Source: Carettochelys insculpta (lineage: Eukaryota; Chordata; Testudines; Carettochelyidae). Taken from it: 64,000 bases of DNA. The position numbers and the translations under genes were made by a program. Every line of letters begins with the position of its first letter. The first letter of the stretch is position 1. The notes below the pieces were generated by a model. That model searched no databases. It saw only the letters and a program-made list of their open reading frames with translations, and was not told where the DNA came from. The stretch lies in the NCBI RefSeq assembly GCF_033958435.1, contig NC_134137.1, positions 66,356,001-66,420,000 on the forward strand, written 5' to 3'. This document shows, in pieces, positions 36,433-48,728 of this stretch.

Positions 36433-36790
36433 TAAATAAGCGATTGTTAGCCATCTCAACACCAGGCCTGCTAATAGGGGTAGGAAGGGGGGCCAAGTGC
36501 ACTGGGATCCTGAGATTCAAAGGGGCCCAGAACTCCTGGCTGTTGCCATCACTACTGTGGCAACAGCAGTGACCAGAGCCTGGGCCCTTTTGAATTACTG
36601 GCAGAACGCTGCTTTGTATGGATCTAATAGCTGGGGACAGGGGTGTCGCAGTCTGGGTGGACCTAAAGAGCTGACTGCCCTTGACCCACCCTCTTCTGCC
36701 CTCAACCCCACCCCTTCTGGGGGCACCTAGCTGTCTTGCTCTGGGGCCTGCAATGGGTGAGCCCTGCTGCTCAACACAAAGATTATAATT
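36433..36790. other. Unassigned sequence
   Basis: No gene or repeat recognised. Confidence 0.35.
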
Positions 36791-36793
36791 GTA

Positions 36794-37448
36794 CAGTAAA
36801 CCCTCAATTTAGATCCAGAGAAGTGATTATTCCTCTTTATTCGATTTTGGTGAGGCCGCATCTGGAGTACTGTGTCCTATTCTGGGCTCCCAATTATAGG
36901 AAAGATGTGGATAAACTGGAGAGGGTCCAGTGGAGGGCGACCAAAATAATTAGGGGGCTGGAGCATATGGCCTATGAAGAAAGGTTGAGAGAATTGGGAC
37001 ATTTTAGTCTGCAGAAGAGAAGACTGATGGGGAACTTGATCACAGCCTTCAACTTACTGAAGGAAGGTTACAAAGAGGCTGGAGAGAGGCTGTTCACAGT
37101 GGTCACGGATGGCTGAACATGGAACAACGGTCTCAAGCTGCGGTTGAGAAGGTCCAGATTGAACTTTAGGAAAAACTTCTTCACTAGGGGGGTGGTGAAG
37201 CATTGGAATAGTCTATCCAGGGAAGTAGTGGAGTCTCCATCCCTGGAGGTGTTTGTCTTGCCTCAACAAAGCCCTGGCTGGGCTGATCTGATGGGTTTGG
37301 TCCTGCCTAGTGCAGGGGGCTGGACTTGATGGCTTTTTTAGGTCTCTTCCAGCTCTATTGTTCTATGATTCTATGATACTTCAATGGACTAATGGGGGAA
37401 AGGGCTGTCCAGTGTTTTCGATAGTCCGTTAAATTTGAGGGTTTACTC
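36794..37448. mobile_element. pogo/Tigger-like MITE split by CR1
   Basis: The left end cagtaaaccctcaattta, preceded by ta, is mirrored by taaatttgagggtttact on the right. The flanking segments 36794-36811 and 37379-37448 are what remains of the element around the CR1 insertion. Confidence 0.6.
36812..37378 (+). mobile_element. CR1 LINE 3' end, sense
   Basis: Encodes the CR1 RT C-terminal segment: [38 protein letters not shown] and [20 protein letters not shown], with [17 protein letters not shown] further on. It ends with the ttctatgattctatgat repeat that typifies CR1 3' ends. 5'-truncated. The frame is broken by a tga at 37114-37116. Confidence 0.9.
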
Positions 37449-38574
37449 TCCCTCCCAGCACTTCTAGTTTAAAAAGTAATATTAGGGCTTTCTTAGTTAG
37501 CAGAACTGACACTTGTGTATATAAAGGAGAGGGGGTTTTATTGCTTTTTTCTTTTTGTTAATCCTGCTGAGCTGTCAAAGTTAATATGGATTGAGTAACA
37601 AGGTTCTGTTCCTTCTTTCTATTGTTAGATGCTTTGCATCACCAACAGGGATTGTTTACTAAATCGCAATCCGCTAATCATATAATTCTATTTAAGAGCT
37701 AAAGGGTTACACAAGTATCTCTGAAAACACAAACGTCAAGACCGTGGGATTGCAGAGGTATAGCTGTAATGCACAAGGTGAAAGGAATTCCGCTTGTCTC
37801 CCTGAGCCAACATACAGTTTGTGGGACTGGGTGTTGAAGGGAAAAAAAACCATAATGTTGTTTTGTTTACAAGTAAATAATTTCCAGTTGACTTGTGTTT
37901 CACTCTTTTATACAGAAAGAAATGTAATAATTTAAATGTGTCTCCTCACATTTGTGATTTAGTGGAGAAATATGAATCTGAATTGTACATCTGTGTTTAA
38001 AGTATAGCTTGAAAATTATGTTGAGAACACTCTTATTTATCCATTTGTCACTTTGAAGCAAATTTAATACTATACTGTGTGCTCCTAAACCTTTATAAGT
38101 AAGTGTTTTCTGAAGTCTGGTTACACAGAAGTCCTACAGAAGATATGCTGTTAAGAAAACAAAACAAAAAAATTTGGCTTTATGTACTAGAATGTGTATT
38201 TGTTCAAAGAAATGCTTATCTCTTGAAAAGATAACAATGATATATTACTTTGGCTTTCGTACTTACCTACTACTTTGTTTTTGGTATCAGATCCTTGGCT
38301 GAATTAATTGAACAGATAGGTCTAGATTCAAAAACGTTAACTTGATGCCTTTTCCAGCAGAGCTTTACTAACCTGGCAATAAAAATTAAAAATAGGCATC
38401 CAAACAGCCATCTAGTAGAGTTTAGAGTTCACTGAGGAACTGTTGTGTTTTGCCTTTTTTTTTAACTCTATTAATTTTCAAAGGGTGTGTAGATTCTCTC
38501 CTTTCATTGTCATGAGTGTGCCACATAACATATCAACAGTGTAACCATCTCTTGAATCTAAATGTCATGCACAT
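37449..38574. other. Unassigned AT-rich sequence
   Basis: No feature recognised. Confidence 0.4.
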
Positions 38575-38583
38575 TATTCTGCT

Positions 38584-39182
38584 GTTCAAAACAAAAAGCA
38601 GTCCAGGAGCACTTCAAAGATTAACAAAATAGTTGATTAGGTGATGAGGTTTCGTGGGACAGGCCCACTTCTTCAGATCGTAGCTATCTCCAGAATAGAT
38701 ATGTGGACAAAGTTGGCAATGGGCCTTGTTGCAAGGAAAAGTTCCAGAATTGATATTCCTGAGGTATAGACTGTGGCTGTTGGTGAGAATCCTCATAAGG
38801 TTGGAAGGTTGTCTGTAGGAGAGAACAGGCCTGTCACCTAGGCCCTTCTGGAGTGTGGCATCCTGATTAAGGATGGGTTGTAGGTCTTTAATAATGCGTT
38901 GCAGTGGTTTGAGTTGAGGGCTGTAGGTAATGACCAGTGGTGTTCTGTTCTTGGCTTTTTTGGGCCTATCTTGGAGTAGCTGGTCTCTGGGTATTCATCT
39001 GGCCCTATTTGTTTTTTTATTTCTCCTGGCGGGTAATTCAGGTTTATGAATATTTGGTAGAGATCTTGTAGTTTTCCGTCTCCGTCAGTAGGATCAGAGC
39101 AAATGCGATTTATACCTAAGGGCTTGACTGTAAACAATGGATCTAATTGTGTGTGCAGGATGGAAGCTAGAAGCATGTAGGT
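38584..39182 (-). pseudogene. Penelope-like arm lacking the GIY-YIG segment
   Basis: Read on the minus strand it encodes KPLGINRICSDPTD, then QIFINLNYPPGEIKKQIGPD, then CNKAHCQLCPHIYSGD, after which the 3' tail follows directly. Compared with the other arm, about 550 bp are missing, including the endonuclease. The deletion joins at a ttctg shared by both sides. This arm starts about 130 bp further upstream in the element than the other arm. Frameshifts break the frame. Confidence 0.7.
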
Positions 39183-39189
39183 AAGTATA

Positions 39190-39962
39190 CCTGAATTACC
39201 CACCAGGAGAGAGGAAAAAAAACCACAAATTGACAGGGCCAGACGAATACTCAGAGACCAGCTACTCCAAGATAGGTCTAAAAAGGCCAATAATGGAACA
39301 CCACTGGTCATTATCTACAGACTGCAACTCAAGCCACTGCAACCCATTATTAAAGACCTACAATCTATCCTTAACCAGGATGCCACACTCCAGAAGGCCC
39401 TAGGTGACAGGCCTGTTCTCTCCTACAGACAACCTTCCAACCTTATGAGGATTCTCACCAACAGCCACAGTCTATACCACAGGAATACCAATTCTGGCAC
39501 TTTTCCTTGCAACAAGGCCCATTGCCAACTTTGTCCACATTTCTATTCTGACAATACCATCATTAGACTTAATCAGGTTATTCACAGAATCACAGGCACA
39601 TTCTCATGTTCCTCAACTAACATCATATATGCCATCATGTGCCAACAATGTCTAGATGCTTTATATATTGGACAGACTTCAAACTCTCTTAGAAAAGAAT
39701 TAATGGGCATAAAACAGACATTAAAACACTCCTGATTCACAAACGTATCAGCCAGCGCTTTAATGGAATGGGCCATTCTGTTAAGGACCTGAAAGTCTGT
39801 GTTTTACTGAAAAGGAACTTTAATAGCTATTTGAAAAGAGAGACTACTGAACTCTCTTTTATATTCAAATTTGACACATTAACACATGGTTTGAACTGGG
39901 ATGGCAATTTTCTTGCTCATTATAGGGGCTCTTTTACATACTTTGCTGTATCTAATTCTTGA
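39190..39962 (+). pseudogene. Penelope-like C-terminal region with GIY-YIG endonuclease
   Basis: The frame is open without a start codon from about 39190. It shows a linker (RARRILRDQLLQDRSKKA), a Cys-rich cluster (CNKAHCQLC) and the GIY-YIG module: IIYAIMCQQC then LYIGQTSNSLRK. One missing base near 39690-39696 shifts the frame. The next frame carries the conserved His stretch, then FNGMGHSVKDLKV and FKFDTLTHGLNW, and stops at 39960-39962. In these elements this endonuclease nicks the target for reverse transcription. The reverse transcriptase itself is not present. Confidence 0.75.
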
Positions 39963-40229
39963 GTCCCCCCCTCTTGTGCTGTTCTGCTCTCTGATTTGCT
40001 TACCTTGATAATAATTTTTCTGATTTGTCAACCTTGATTAATATTTTTGGTTCTGTGTGTCTTAAATATTGAGTGTTCTGGTGTAGCGATAATCTGAAGA
40101 AGTGGGTCTGTCCCATGAAAGTTCATCACCTAATAACTCATTTTGTTAGTCTTTAAAGTGCTACTGGACTGCTTTTTTGTTTTGATAGTATATAGACTAG
40201 CACAGCTATCTCTCTGCTACTATTCTGCT

Positions 40230-40867
40230 TTTCCTAATTAATGAAGGATGATATTTGCATATGCTCTGTTAATCCTTCTGAAAAATTACTGAGCCAACAT
40301 TAACTCTTTAGTATTCAATCCGTCTCTTAGTTTCCTCTGTTGCTCACATTAAAGTTCTAGGGCCTGTTTTATTTCACATCAGACAACAGCAATTTCTCTG
40401 TGTTTATCATGAAGTATGCAGAACTTGTGTTTTTCATTTTAATGACTTATGAGATTCATCAGCCTTCCCTCTTTGATGCATAAAAGGGCTAGATATGGTA
40501 TGAAAGAGAGAAGTATGTAACTAAAATAACAAAGCAAACAACGATCAGCTTAAAAGCAGAAAATAAACAAAACAAAAGTTAATAGTATTGAAATATTTAT
40601 GTGCCTAAGATAAAAAGCAAAATAATTAGAAATACTTATACTATTACAGATCAGGATACTACTGCCATATGATTGCCAAAACTTACCGTATAATACAGTA
40701 TCATGGTCCTTAAAATACAGGAAAGTGAAATTTCTGTACATTAGCCTTTTTGTGTTGGGTGATTCTACAATGAAGTATTTCTTATCTCCTCCCTTCCTAT
40801 ACATTGTGATATGATATGGCTGAACCCTGCCCCCACCCCCATGGATATTCTGTCTCGTTTAAGGTGG
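40230..40867. other. Unassigned AT-rich sequence
   Basis: No feature recognised. Confidence 0.35.
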
Positions 40868-40944
40868 AGGGAGCATAGTCTAGTGGCTAGAACACTGACG
40901 CAGAAATTCTGAGTTCTCTTCCTTACTGTACTAGTGGGTCACTT
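40868..40944 (+). mobile_element. tRNA-derived SINE fragment (MIR-like head)
   Basis: gggagcatagtctagtggct contains an A-box-like tagtctagtgg, followed by agaacactgacgcag and a tctgagttctcttcc B-box-like region. It is cut by the family Z element that starts at 40946. Diverged. Confidence 0.4.
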
Positions 40945-40945
40945 T

Positions 40946-41300
40946 GTCTACATCTACACGAGAAGCCTCTGTTGACAGAAGTGACTATCAGAAGGGATTT
41001 CCTGGCAAAACTTCGGTTGCCAGATTGCACCTACACATAAAAGCAGATCAAAAGAGCAATCCACTGAGTTGACAGAGAGCAGCCACGCTGCCCAGTCCTG
41101 TCTTGACAGAATGGCTGACCAGAACCTCTGCAAACAGAGCTGCCTGGGAAACCAGAAGCCCTGTTTGTTGACAAAAGGGCTCTGGAATATCTACGTGGCT
41201 CTTTTGTCGACAGAACACTATTGAAAGAGGCATTATACCTGATTGGCAAGAGGTATAACACTGCTGGTGGATGTGCCAGGTTTTGTTGACAAACTGTTTA
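40946..41300 (-). mobile_element. Harbinger-like MITE, family Z, copy 2 (reverse, truncated)
   Basis: It starts gtctacatctacacgagaag and contains gttgacag palindromes and the cattatacctgattgg segment seen in the other copies. It stops at aaactgttta without its other terminus. Confidence 0.65.
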
Positions 41301-41849
41301 TTAATATATTTGCAAATTTAAATTAAAGCTCTTTTCTCTGGGTCATAAGAACAAAGGTAGCTCCATTTGGCAAACAAATTTCTGTTAAATGCACTAACAT
41401 GCACTGTCTTTTTATTGGTGGTTGGCATAAACGGGCACAGTCTCCAGAAAATTTACAGCAGGCACAAGGTAATTAAACAAATCTGCGCATGTTTCTGGAA
41501 GAGCTCACTTCCTGCCAATGGTGTGACTGGCAACCCCACTTCCTTTCTTCATTACTTCCTGACCCTTGCTATCTGGGAGGAGCTGTGCTAACTGGGAGTT
41601 GGTAGGGTTGGTGCCACGATACTTTTGCTCCCTGAGTGAGCAAGCACTGTCTGTCTGCTACAGTACATTCTTTCCTGAAAAAAAAAAATTCTGAGTACAC
41701 CAAGAATATTCAATTTGGGATGAAGGAGCCAAAGGCATTTTTGTGATATCTGGTGGGGGATCCTTGTTTGGAACACTAATCTGGTCCATTTCACTCATGA
41801 AGAAGTTGCTCTTCAGAATATTGTGATGAGCCTTATTGTGAAGGGCAAT
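41301..41849. other. Unassigned sequence
   Basis: No gene or repeat recognised. Confidence 0.35.
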
Positions 41850-43735
41850 GCTGTTAAGCAATGCGTGTGCACTTGGGGAAACTGAGGCACAACACACATT
41901 TTAAATTTTTCTTGATTTTTTTTGCCCTTGAGACACCTAACCACACCCTTAGAGGTGCTGGTAGAGTGTCTCACTGGATTTTACCCCGCAACCCAGCGCG
42001 GTGTGCACGGTGGTCGCTCCCAATGGGGTTTACAGGGTTGTGGTAGGATCCGCAGGAATGGTGCTGAACACTGTCCACCCTGAAAGAACGAATGAGTCCC
42101 TTTAAAGGTACAACCACAAGAGGAATTTATTAAGGGGAGAGGAATTACACACGAGGATAAACCTAAATTGACAGACTATAGGTTTTCCCTTTCCTCTACT
42201 AGTTTTTTAGCACAGAGTTTGTCTATTTATGACACCAGCCCTTGAATTATGTAAAGGTGCAATGAGCAACACCCTCAAAATGTCCCACTACTTACAGCGA
42301 GTCCCAGGAATCCCATGACGTCTTCGCTGAGTGCTGTAAGGGGAAAGTAGTTAAAGCACAATATTACACAATCCTCTTTTATAGAGGTGCCAGTTAACAG
42401 CAAAGAATAAGAAACAACCTGCTGCAGGGAGTTATTCCCTCACAGGCAGGGGGGAGAGCCACGAGGCTCTCAACCCTAATTCCGGAATCACCTCTTACGA
42501 TGATCCGGGCGCTCAACCTCCCTCTCGAACAGGGGGGAGCAGGTGGAATGGGACCGCCTCCTACGACAGTTCCCGAGGTTTGGGGTCACCTCTTACGACG
42601 ACTCTCTTAAGGATCGCCTCTTACGACGATTCCTGAGGTTTGGGGTCACCTCTTACGATGACTCCCTAGATTGGACTGCCAGTTAAACAGCTAGTCCAAG
42701 GAAGAAACACCTTTCACGGTAGTTTCCAAATACAATATCCGTCCCTATTACGGGCCAGTCAAATTAATCCTTGCCTCTTATTGGCAAAGTAAATTATGCT
42801 TTCAGAATACTCTGAGGGTTGAAGATATCTCGGGCTGGCTATAAATAGCACCCCCTGTACTTTACATGGGCTAGTAGAAACAAAGGGTTACACAGTTTGG
42901 ATTGTGTTAGCAGAACTGGGGCAGTCCCAGCCTACCACCTATAATTCGTTGCTGCTATTCGTTAGCACATCCAGCAGCAAGCAAAGATACAACAACATGT
43001 GTAAAATACACACATTAACCAGGTCATTACAAGTACATTTGATTGTTACCTCTCCTTCCTTAGCTCTGTTTCCAGGCGCTGGGCCTGCAATCGCTTCTTT
43101 CAGGAGCTAGGAAAGTATGGCTGCACAGGCGCGTTTTTACAGCGCCGCGCTAGGCCTGACAGGAAAGAGGAGAGAAAAGAGCGGGAGGAAAAAGGACCAA
43201 CGTGGGAGACCAAAAACCTCCCGCAAGCAAATTTGCAAATAAACCAGCAAATTTGCAGTGATTTCAGAACGGCCTTAATTCTCCCCACCGACCACAGCAA
43301 TGGTCGAGGAGAAGGGCAGGACCGCTGCTGCGGTTTGTCCCTGTCACAGGGCGCACGCTCATTAGGCGGCGTCACCTGCCGGAACAAACCCTCCGGGAAA
43401 AACCGGAGCCTTCAAAATGGCTGCAATCAGGAGCTCTTCTTTGTCCCTTGATGACTATGGGCGCAAAGTCCGAGTTCCTGAAGGCGTCTTCTTCGGGTCT
43501 TCGACGTCCCTCGGTGGCTGGGGTACGACGACTGACACGAAGCTTGTCACCTTCTTTTCTTCTTTCTTCTTCAGCTCTTTAGTGATTTCAGCTCAGTCCA
43601 GGTCCAGGTCCCCAGAAGGAGTGAGTGCAAGGGCCTCAAGCTCCTAACTTTATAGGGCCTGTGAGGACCTGTTTGAAGTCCATGTTGCATTTTGGTTGCC
43701 ACAGCAACCGAGGAAAGGTATATGTTACATATTTA
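41850..43735 (-). other. Unclassified CpG-rich block, possibly an LTR-like element in antisense
   Basis: The block differs sharply from its AT-rich surroundings. On the minus strand a TATA box (ccctataaagtt, near 43650) is followed by a CpG-rich stretch (43090-43560), tandem TACGA-type repeats (42485-42670) and an AATAAA at about 42125. This order suits an LTR, but I could not find matching TG/CA ends with a TSD, a primer-binding site or any protein. A CpG-island promoter of a host gene is an alternative. The plus-strand frame 43417-43647 has no known domain. Confidence 0.35.
42485..42670. repeat. Tandem repeat with cctcttacgaygay motifs
   Basis: Two adjacent 60-bp units (42551-42610 and 42611-42670) differ at only a few positions. 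The core ctcttacga (with C or T changes) occurs five times between 42489 and 42660. Confidence 0.8.
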
Positions 43736-46700
43736 GTAGGTATCCAAAACTAACCAACTAACTATTAGGATTTCAAACTGTAACTTATACATATTAACTG
43801 CCCCTCATAAATATTTACACCAACTGTCATTTTCTAACTGTCATTCTTGTTTACTTCATTCTAGACAGTTCTATATGGTGTTTTTCAAAGGGGATTTTTT
43901 ACAGTAGATTTTTATAAAGTGCTTCTATGGGCCTGAGAGGGAACAAAATCATGAATTAAACAACATAGATGTTAAAATGCTCAGTTCCTAAGGCTTTGGT
44001 TAAGATGTGGGGAGAAACACACAGACACCACAGCCCATGGCCAGGGACATATCAATCACCTCAGGTGAGGATATTTCAACAAGCCTTAAGGGTGAATCAT
44101 CTCTGGCAGCATCTTGAAAGTGACCAAAGTCCCTCAGTCACATAGAAATCACCTCACCCCACTCTTTGCTGTGGCCCTTGCATTTCCTGCAAGGCCTCTG
44201 TCACAGATCTTGCCAAATGGCCCATCTTGGGCACTTACCAGACTGCACTGTCTGGTCCAGATGCTGAATTTCTCAGGTGTTTGAACAGAATCTGGGCACT
44301 GTTCTGAGCTTTTGGTCTCCAGGCAGAGATTTTCTTCCTAGCATCCACTCCCAAAAGTTGAATCCAGCTACTCAGTGCAAGGGATCTTCGGGTTCCTGCG
44401 TAGCTTGAGCACACACCCTGTCACTCTCTACTGCATACCAGCTGTGTGGTACTCGGGATCCTCAGGTTAACTCTTTTGAGGGCAAGAGTTGGGTGTAACA
44501 ACATATCACACAGTCAGACTTCACACGGGATTCTAAACCACCGTTGTCCTTTACTAATAGCATAAAAAATAGGCAGCTAGGCAGCTCTAGACACATATAA
44601 TAAGCCTTACATGCATTTCCCTGTGTCAGTTTACTCACCACTATGGCACGGTCTTTGGACTGGGATCAGCATCTTCTGGGGATATCTTTGATCCTTCTGA
44701 TACAGCACGTGGGTTCTTTTTTTCAGCCTTGGAGTACCCATCTCCCCCACTAGGTCTGCTTGCTTTTACTGATCTTGGTGTGTTCTGCAGCTAATCTGCT
44801 AACCCTGCTACAAAAGCATTGCTATCTCTTTTCTTCTCATGCTTAAAAGTTCTTGAGTGGCTTTGTGAATCTTCCCTCTAATGTATCCAGTGTCTGTGTT
44901 TTTTTTTAAAACATCATGGCACCTTTGTTGTGCATTTGGGGGTTTTTCACTTTCTGCCACTCAGTGGTCCCCTGCAGAGATGTAGGGAAAATAGACCTTT
45001 GTCAAATTCTGTGGTGAACTCATCACTGTATGTGGTCTGGTGCTTGATACCAAGGGTGGAATTTATGCAGGCATAGAGGTATTCAAAAATGTAACAATGC
45101 CACAAGAACACCTTCATATCATCGACTAGGGTACCCAAGAGGTATATGCAGATGCCCTAAATCATCACAGCTATGAGTGACCTTTCTAGCATGCCACTAC
45201 TCTATCTATCTGAAACTTTATTACAATGAAATCACCAATGCAACAAATCCATCTATCCATTCCTCCATCCACTGCGTGTGTGCATGTGCGTGTGCTGTCT
45301 TTCCTGTCTTTCTGTGTTAAAAGTCTGTTTCTAAAATGGTCGCAAGGAACTGAAATGCTCTGTGATCAGTAGCCTGCCCTTGTGCTGATCTCCTCCTAAT
45401 GGCAACCGGGTGTTGTCATTATTGGCATCCTCATGCAAACACAATCAATTCAGAACAATCATTATATATTTGGAAAAGACAAAGCAATCCACAGAATCCC
45501 ACTGATTAGTCTGTATAGGAATGCTACTGTAAGTTGTGTCTGTCATGTGAAAGAGTGGGAGCTGTTTTGCAGTCTTCAGAAGTTTCTTTTTAGTAGTGCA
45601 TTTCCTTTATTCCAGAATATAATATTTTTTTCTAGTGGCTAAAAGAATTATTTATAATATGATGTGAACTAACATAAAATGTTTCAAGACAGCGATTGTG
45701 TACATTCAAGTTACTATAGCTTTTTGGCTCAGTCATGGGATAATTGTTGCCTAGAAAATTTTTCCTGAATACCCATTATTTGATAACAGGAAAATTGGTC
45801 CAGGGCTTCTACTCAGCTTTGTATGAAGGTATGTCTCTAATAATTTTCTTTGCCATTTCTGAAGAGAGATGGTTGTTCAACATATCTCAGATGCTGAGTG
45901 AGCACTGGTCTCAAGGAACCGGAGAGGAGTGTGAGAGGGCATTAAAGGGGGCACTGAACTCTTCAGAACCAGAGGATGGAATATCATTTGCGCAGCATGG
46001 AGACAGGAGTGCCACAAATAGTCTTTCTTTGAATAGGACAAGGAGCTTTCTTTTGTTTGGGTGCCATTGGCTGGTTTGTATCTGGACCCCATTTTCTTTT
46101 GAGCTAGTGCTGTATGTAATAGTACTTATGAGTCTAATTGAAATTCTTTCCTAAACTCATCTTTTTCTAATCAGCTGTACAAAGTGAGCTGGGTTTTAGA
46201 GTAAAATCCACCCTTACAAAATCTGGGGCAATAAGGCTTTGCAAATGCAGATCAGCATAATAAAATTTTCAATATGAAATCATATAACAAAATTTAGAAA
46301 ACTGTTTAAAAAGCTTGCATTATGATCGACAAAATATTGAGTTAGACACTTATTTGCTCTCTGTCAAGATGGAGTAATTCTGATTACAGTACCAGAGATC
46401 AATCCTCTAAGACACTAGGCCAAGGTTTTTACTGCTGGAAACCTGCTCTCTTTGGAAACTGAATGGTGGCTTATTATTAAAACATATTGTGTGGTGATGA
46501 CGTTGTTCTTAGGAAATAGTTCAAAATCTCCAAATGAAATACATTAGAAATGACTTTTTAAAACATGAAAAGCCCTTTGTACAAAATCCATAGGTGCTAT
46601 AATGTTGTTTGGCAAAGATTGTCAAAAACAAGCACCATAGTTAAAGAAATGGGGGCATGGGGAAAGAACCTCTGAAGAGAGGGCTTCTATATGAGTGTGT

Positions 46701-47835
46701 GACGTGCATCTTTCTGTCCTAAAGCAAACCAGAAATATTCCTAACTGTATGGAATGACTTAGCTATAATTCTGTCTCTGTATGTATTTGAAATGTAAGTC
46801 TAGGGAAACATTAAAGAGATATTTATTCCCACAGAGATTAACAAGATTTATAAAAATGGGGGAGTAATAATTTATTTTAATGGACCGTATATTTTAATGT
46901 TGAATAGTAACCAAAGTGTTTTGGTATACTGCTGTTTATACTCTTGCAGGGTCTAGTATGGAGAGTGTAATATTCATCAACCAACCAAAAAAAATCTTTA
47001 AACAGTACCTAAGAGCCAAGAACACTTTGACTTCATAACATCACTCTAGAGAATTTCCTCAATGGTCTGCTCCTGCTAATGTAGCTTATATTGTTTGAAA
47101 AGCTGCTACCTCAACACCCTCTGCTATTAGTGTTCTGGCACATAGTCCTGTAGTGAGAGGCTCAAAGGGCAACTTCTCTATTTTTCCTGTGCCAAAAAGA
47201 AGAAGCTAGGCTTCAGTCCAAAAGGGAAATGTAAATGAAAATATTGTTTTCTATAGCACAGGAGAATTGAAGAGAGGTTTGGGGATGGGGCGAAGGCACA
47301 GGTTTGGAACAAAATCCAACAATTTACCAGTACTTTGGGATGCTGTGAGCAGGATGTGAAAGAATTCAGAATTTCATGGAGGAGTCTCCTCAGAGATATT
47401 TCAGAAAGGCATGTTGTTCTTGGAACCTCTTACAGTGGTTTTCTGAAAGAACCAATCAGGAGACTTGAGTCAAGATTTCCCTTGTATGTGTAATGGTAAA
47501 TACATTTTCTAGGAAAAAGTAAAGGCAACTTGTAATAGAGTACACAGTAGCCATGTCCCGTGACTGAGGAACTGCTCCCAAAACATACAAAGAATAAACC
47601 AGTTTTGAACAAACTCCAGCAACAATCTAGCTTCTGGATCTTTGCTGTCCATGAGTGAGAGATTACATGAAGTCAGCGTAAAGGAGCAGCCCTGCCCCAG
47701 ATATTACAGGCAGCAGCACGGGATAAAAAGAGCAAAAACAGCACAGTTCTGCATTAAACATACATTATTAAAAAAGGATAATTAAAAAAACCTGACAAGG
47801 TAAGGAAACTGTTTCTGTGCTATCTTCATTTACAG
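43736..47835. other. Unassigned sequence
   Basis: About 4 kb. 44000-44760 is somewhat richer in GC and repeat-like in flavour but shows no terminus or motif I can name. The plus-strand frame at 45744-46154 has no recognisable domain. Confidence 0.35.
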
Positions 47836-48001
47836 TGGAATTATTCAAATTTAGCATTAAAGTTTCAAAACTGTATTGTCAGTGTTGAGTTGCAAACCCT
47901 TTGAAAGAACGACCATAATGTTTTGCTCACAGTTATGAACATTTCAGAGTTATGAATAACCTCCATTCCTGATGTATTCATAAGTTTGAAGTTCTATTGT
48001 A
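47836..48001 (-). mobile_element. Mariner/Tigger-like MITE fragment
   Basis: The antisense order aagtttcaaaactgtattg, then cagttatgaacatttcagag, then gaagttctattgtag matches a reptile element whose sense end reads ctacagtagaac. One terminus is missing, so no TSD can be shown. Confidence 0.5.
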
Positions 48002-48564
48002 GTCCCCTCCCACCACCCGCTAGATCAGTGAGGTTTTTAGGTCACATCTTGTGAAAGCTCCTAGCATCGCTCCATGGAGAGAATGTAGAATAAATAATCA
48101 TGTGGCATTTTCAACAGTTATTTCTCCCCCTGCTGTGGGTTTTCCTCTGGGAGGGGCACATCAGGCATAGTATTCTAATTAAGTTAAATCGTTAGATATT
48201 TTCCTCACAGAGTATTATGTCATGTTAAAATTTGAGCCAAATTATGCCCTAATACATATATTAGGACTCCATTGATCTTAGTGCAAATTATACATGTGTA
48301 TCTGAGGGCAGAATTTGGCCCATTTTTTTTTGTATTAGACACCTTCTGTTCCTTTGGCCTTCTATTTTTTTTTTTTTTTTTTTTTAAGAATTGACAATTA
48401 CCTCTGTATTGTAGCAGTGTTGAAGAGTCTGAAAATGGAAAATGTTTATTTTTGTTGTACAGTATTTGGATTTGATGGCACCATACTTGTCTTGCTGTTA
48501 ATATTGTTTAATTGTAGCATGTAGCATCTAGGGATTCAGACTATATTGTACAACACAGAATTAA

Positions 48565-48690
48565 ACTGGGGAGAGTTCCTGCCCTAATGTGCTTAGAGAC
48601 TAAAGGAAACAAGACCGATAAAGTGTTGGGGAAGGGATATAACAAGGGGTCAGAAAGACAAATGGGACGGTTTGCACATGTTGCCTTAGT
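48565..48690 (-). repeat. Possible ancient L3/CR1-like fragment
   Basis: The run gttcctgccctaatgtgctt, then agactaaaggaaacaagac, resembles the antisense end of an old vertebrate LINE. Low similarity; tentative. Confidence 0.3.
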
Positions 48691-48693
48691 GCC

Positions 48694-48695
<2 letters not shown>

Positions 48696-48726
<31 letters not shown>
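48696..48726. repeat. Poly(T) tract
   Basis: An uninterrupted run of 31 T. Confidence 0.9.

Positions 48727-48728
<2 letters not shown>

Larger units (their letters stand above)
38584..40220. mobile_element. Head-to-head Penelope-like insertion
   Basis: Two arms of the same retroelement face away from a centre near 39183: minus-strand arm 38584-39182 and plus-strand arm 39183-40220. Both end with the same 3' tail. The outer flanks tattctgct at 38575-38583 and 40221-40229 are identical, so the whole pair was inserted in one event. Such inverted, rearranged copies are known for Penelope-like elements. Confidence 0.8.
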
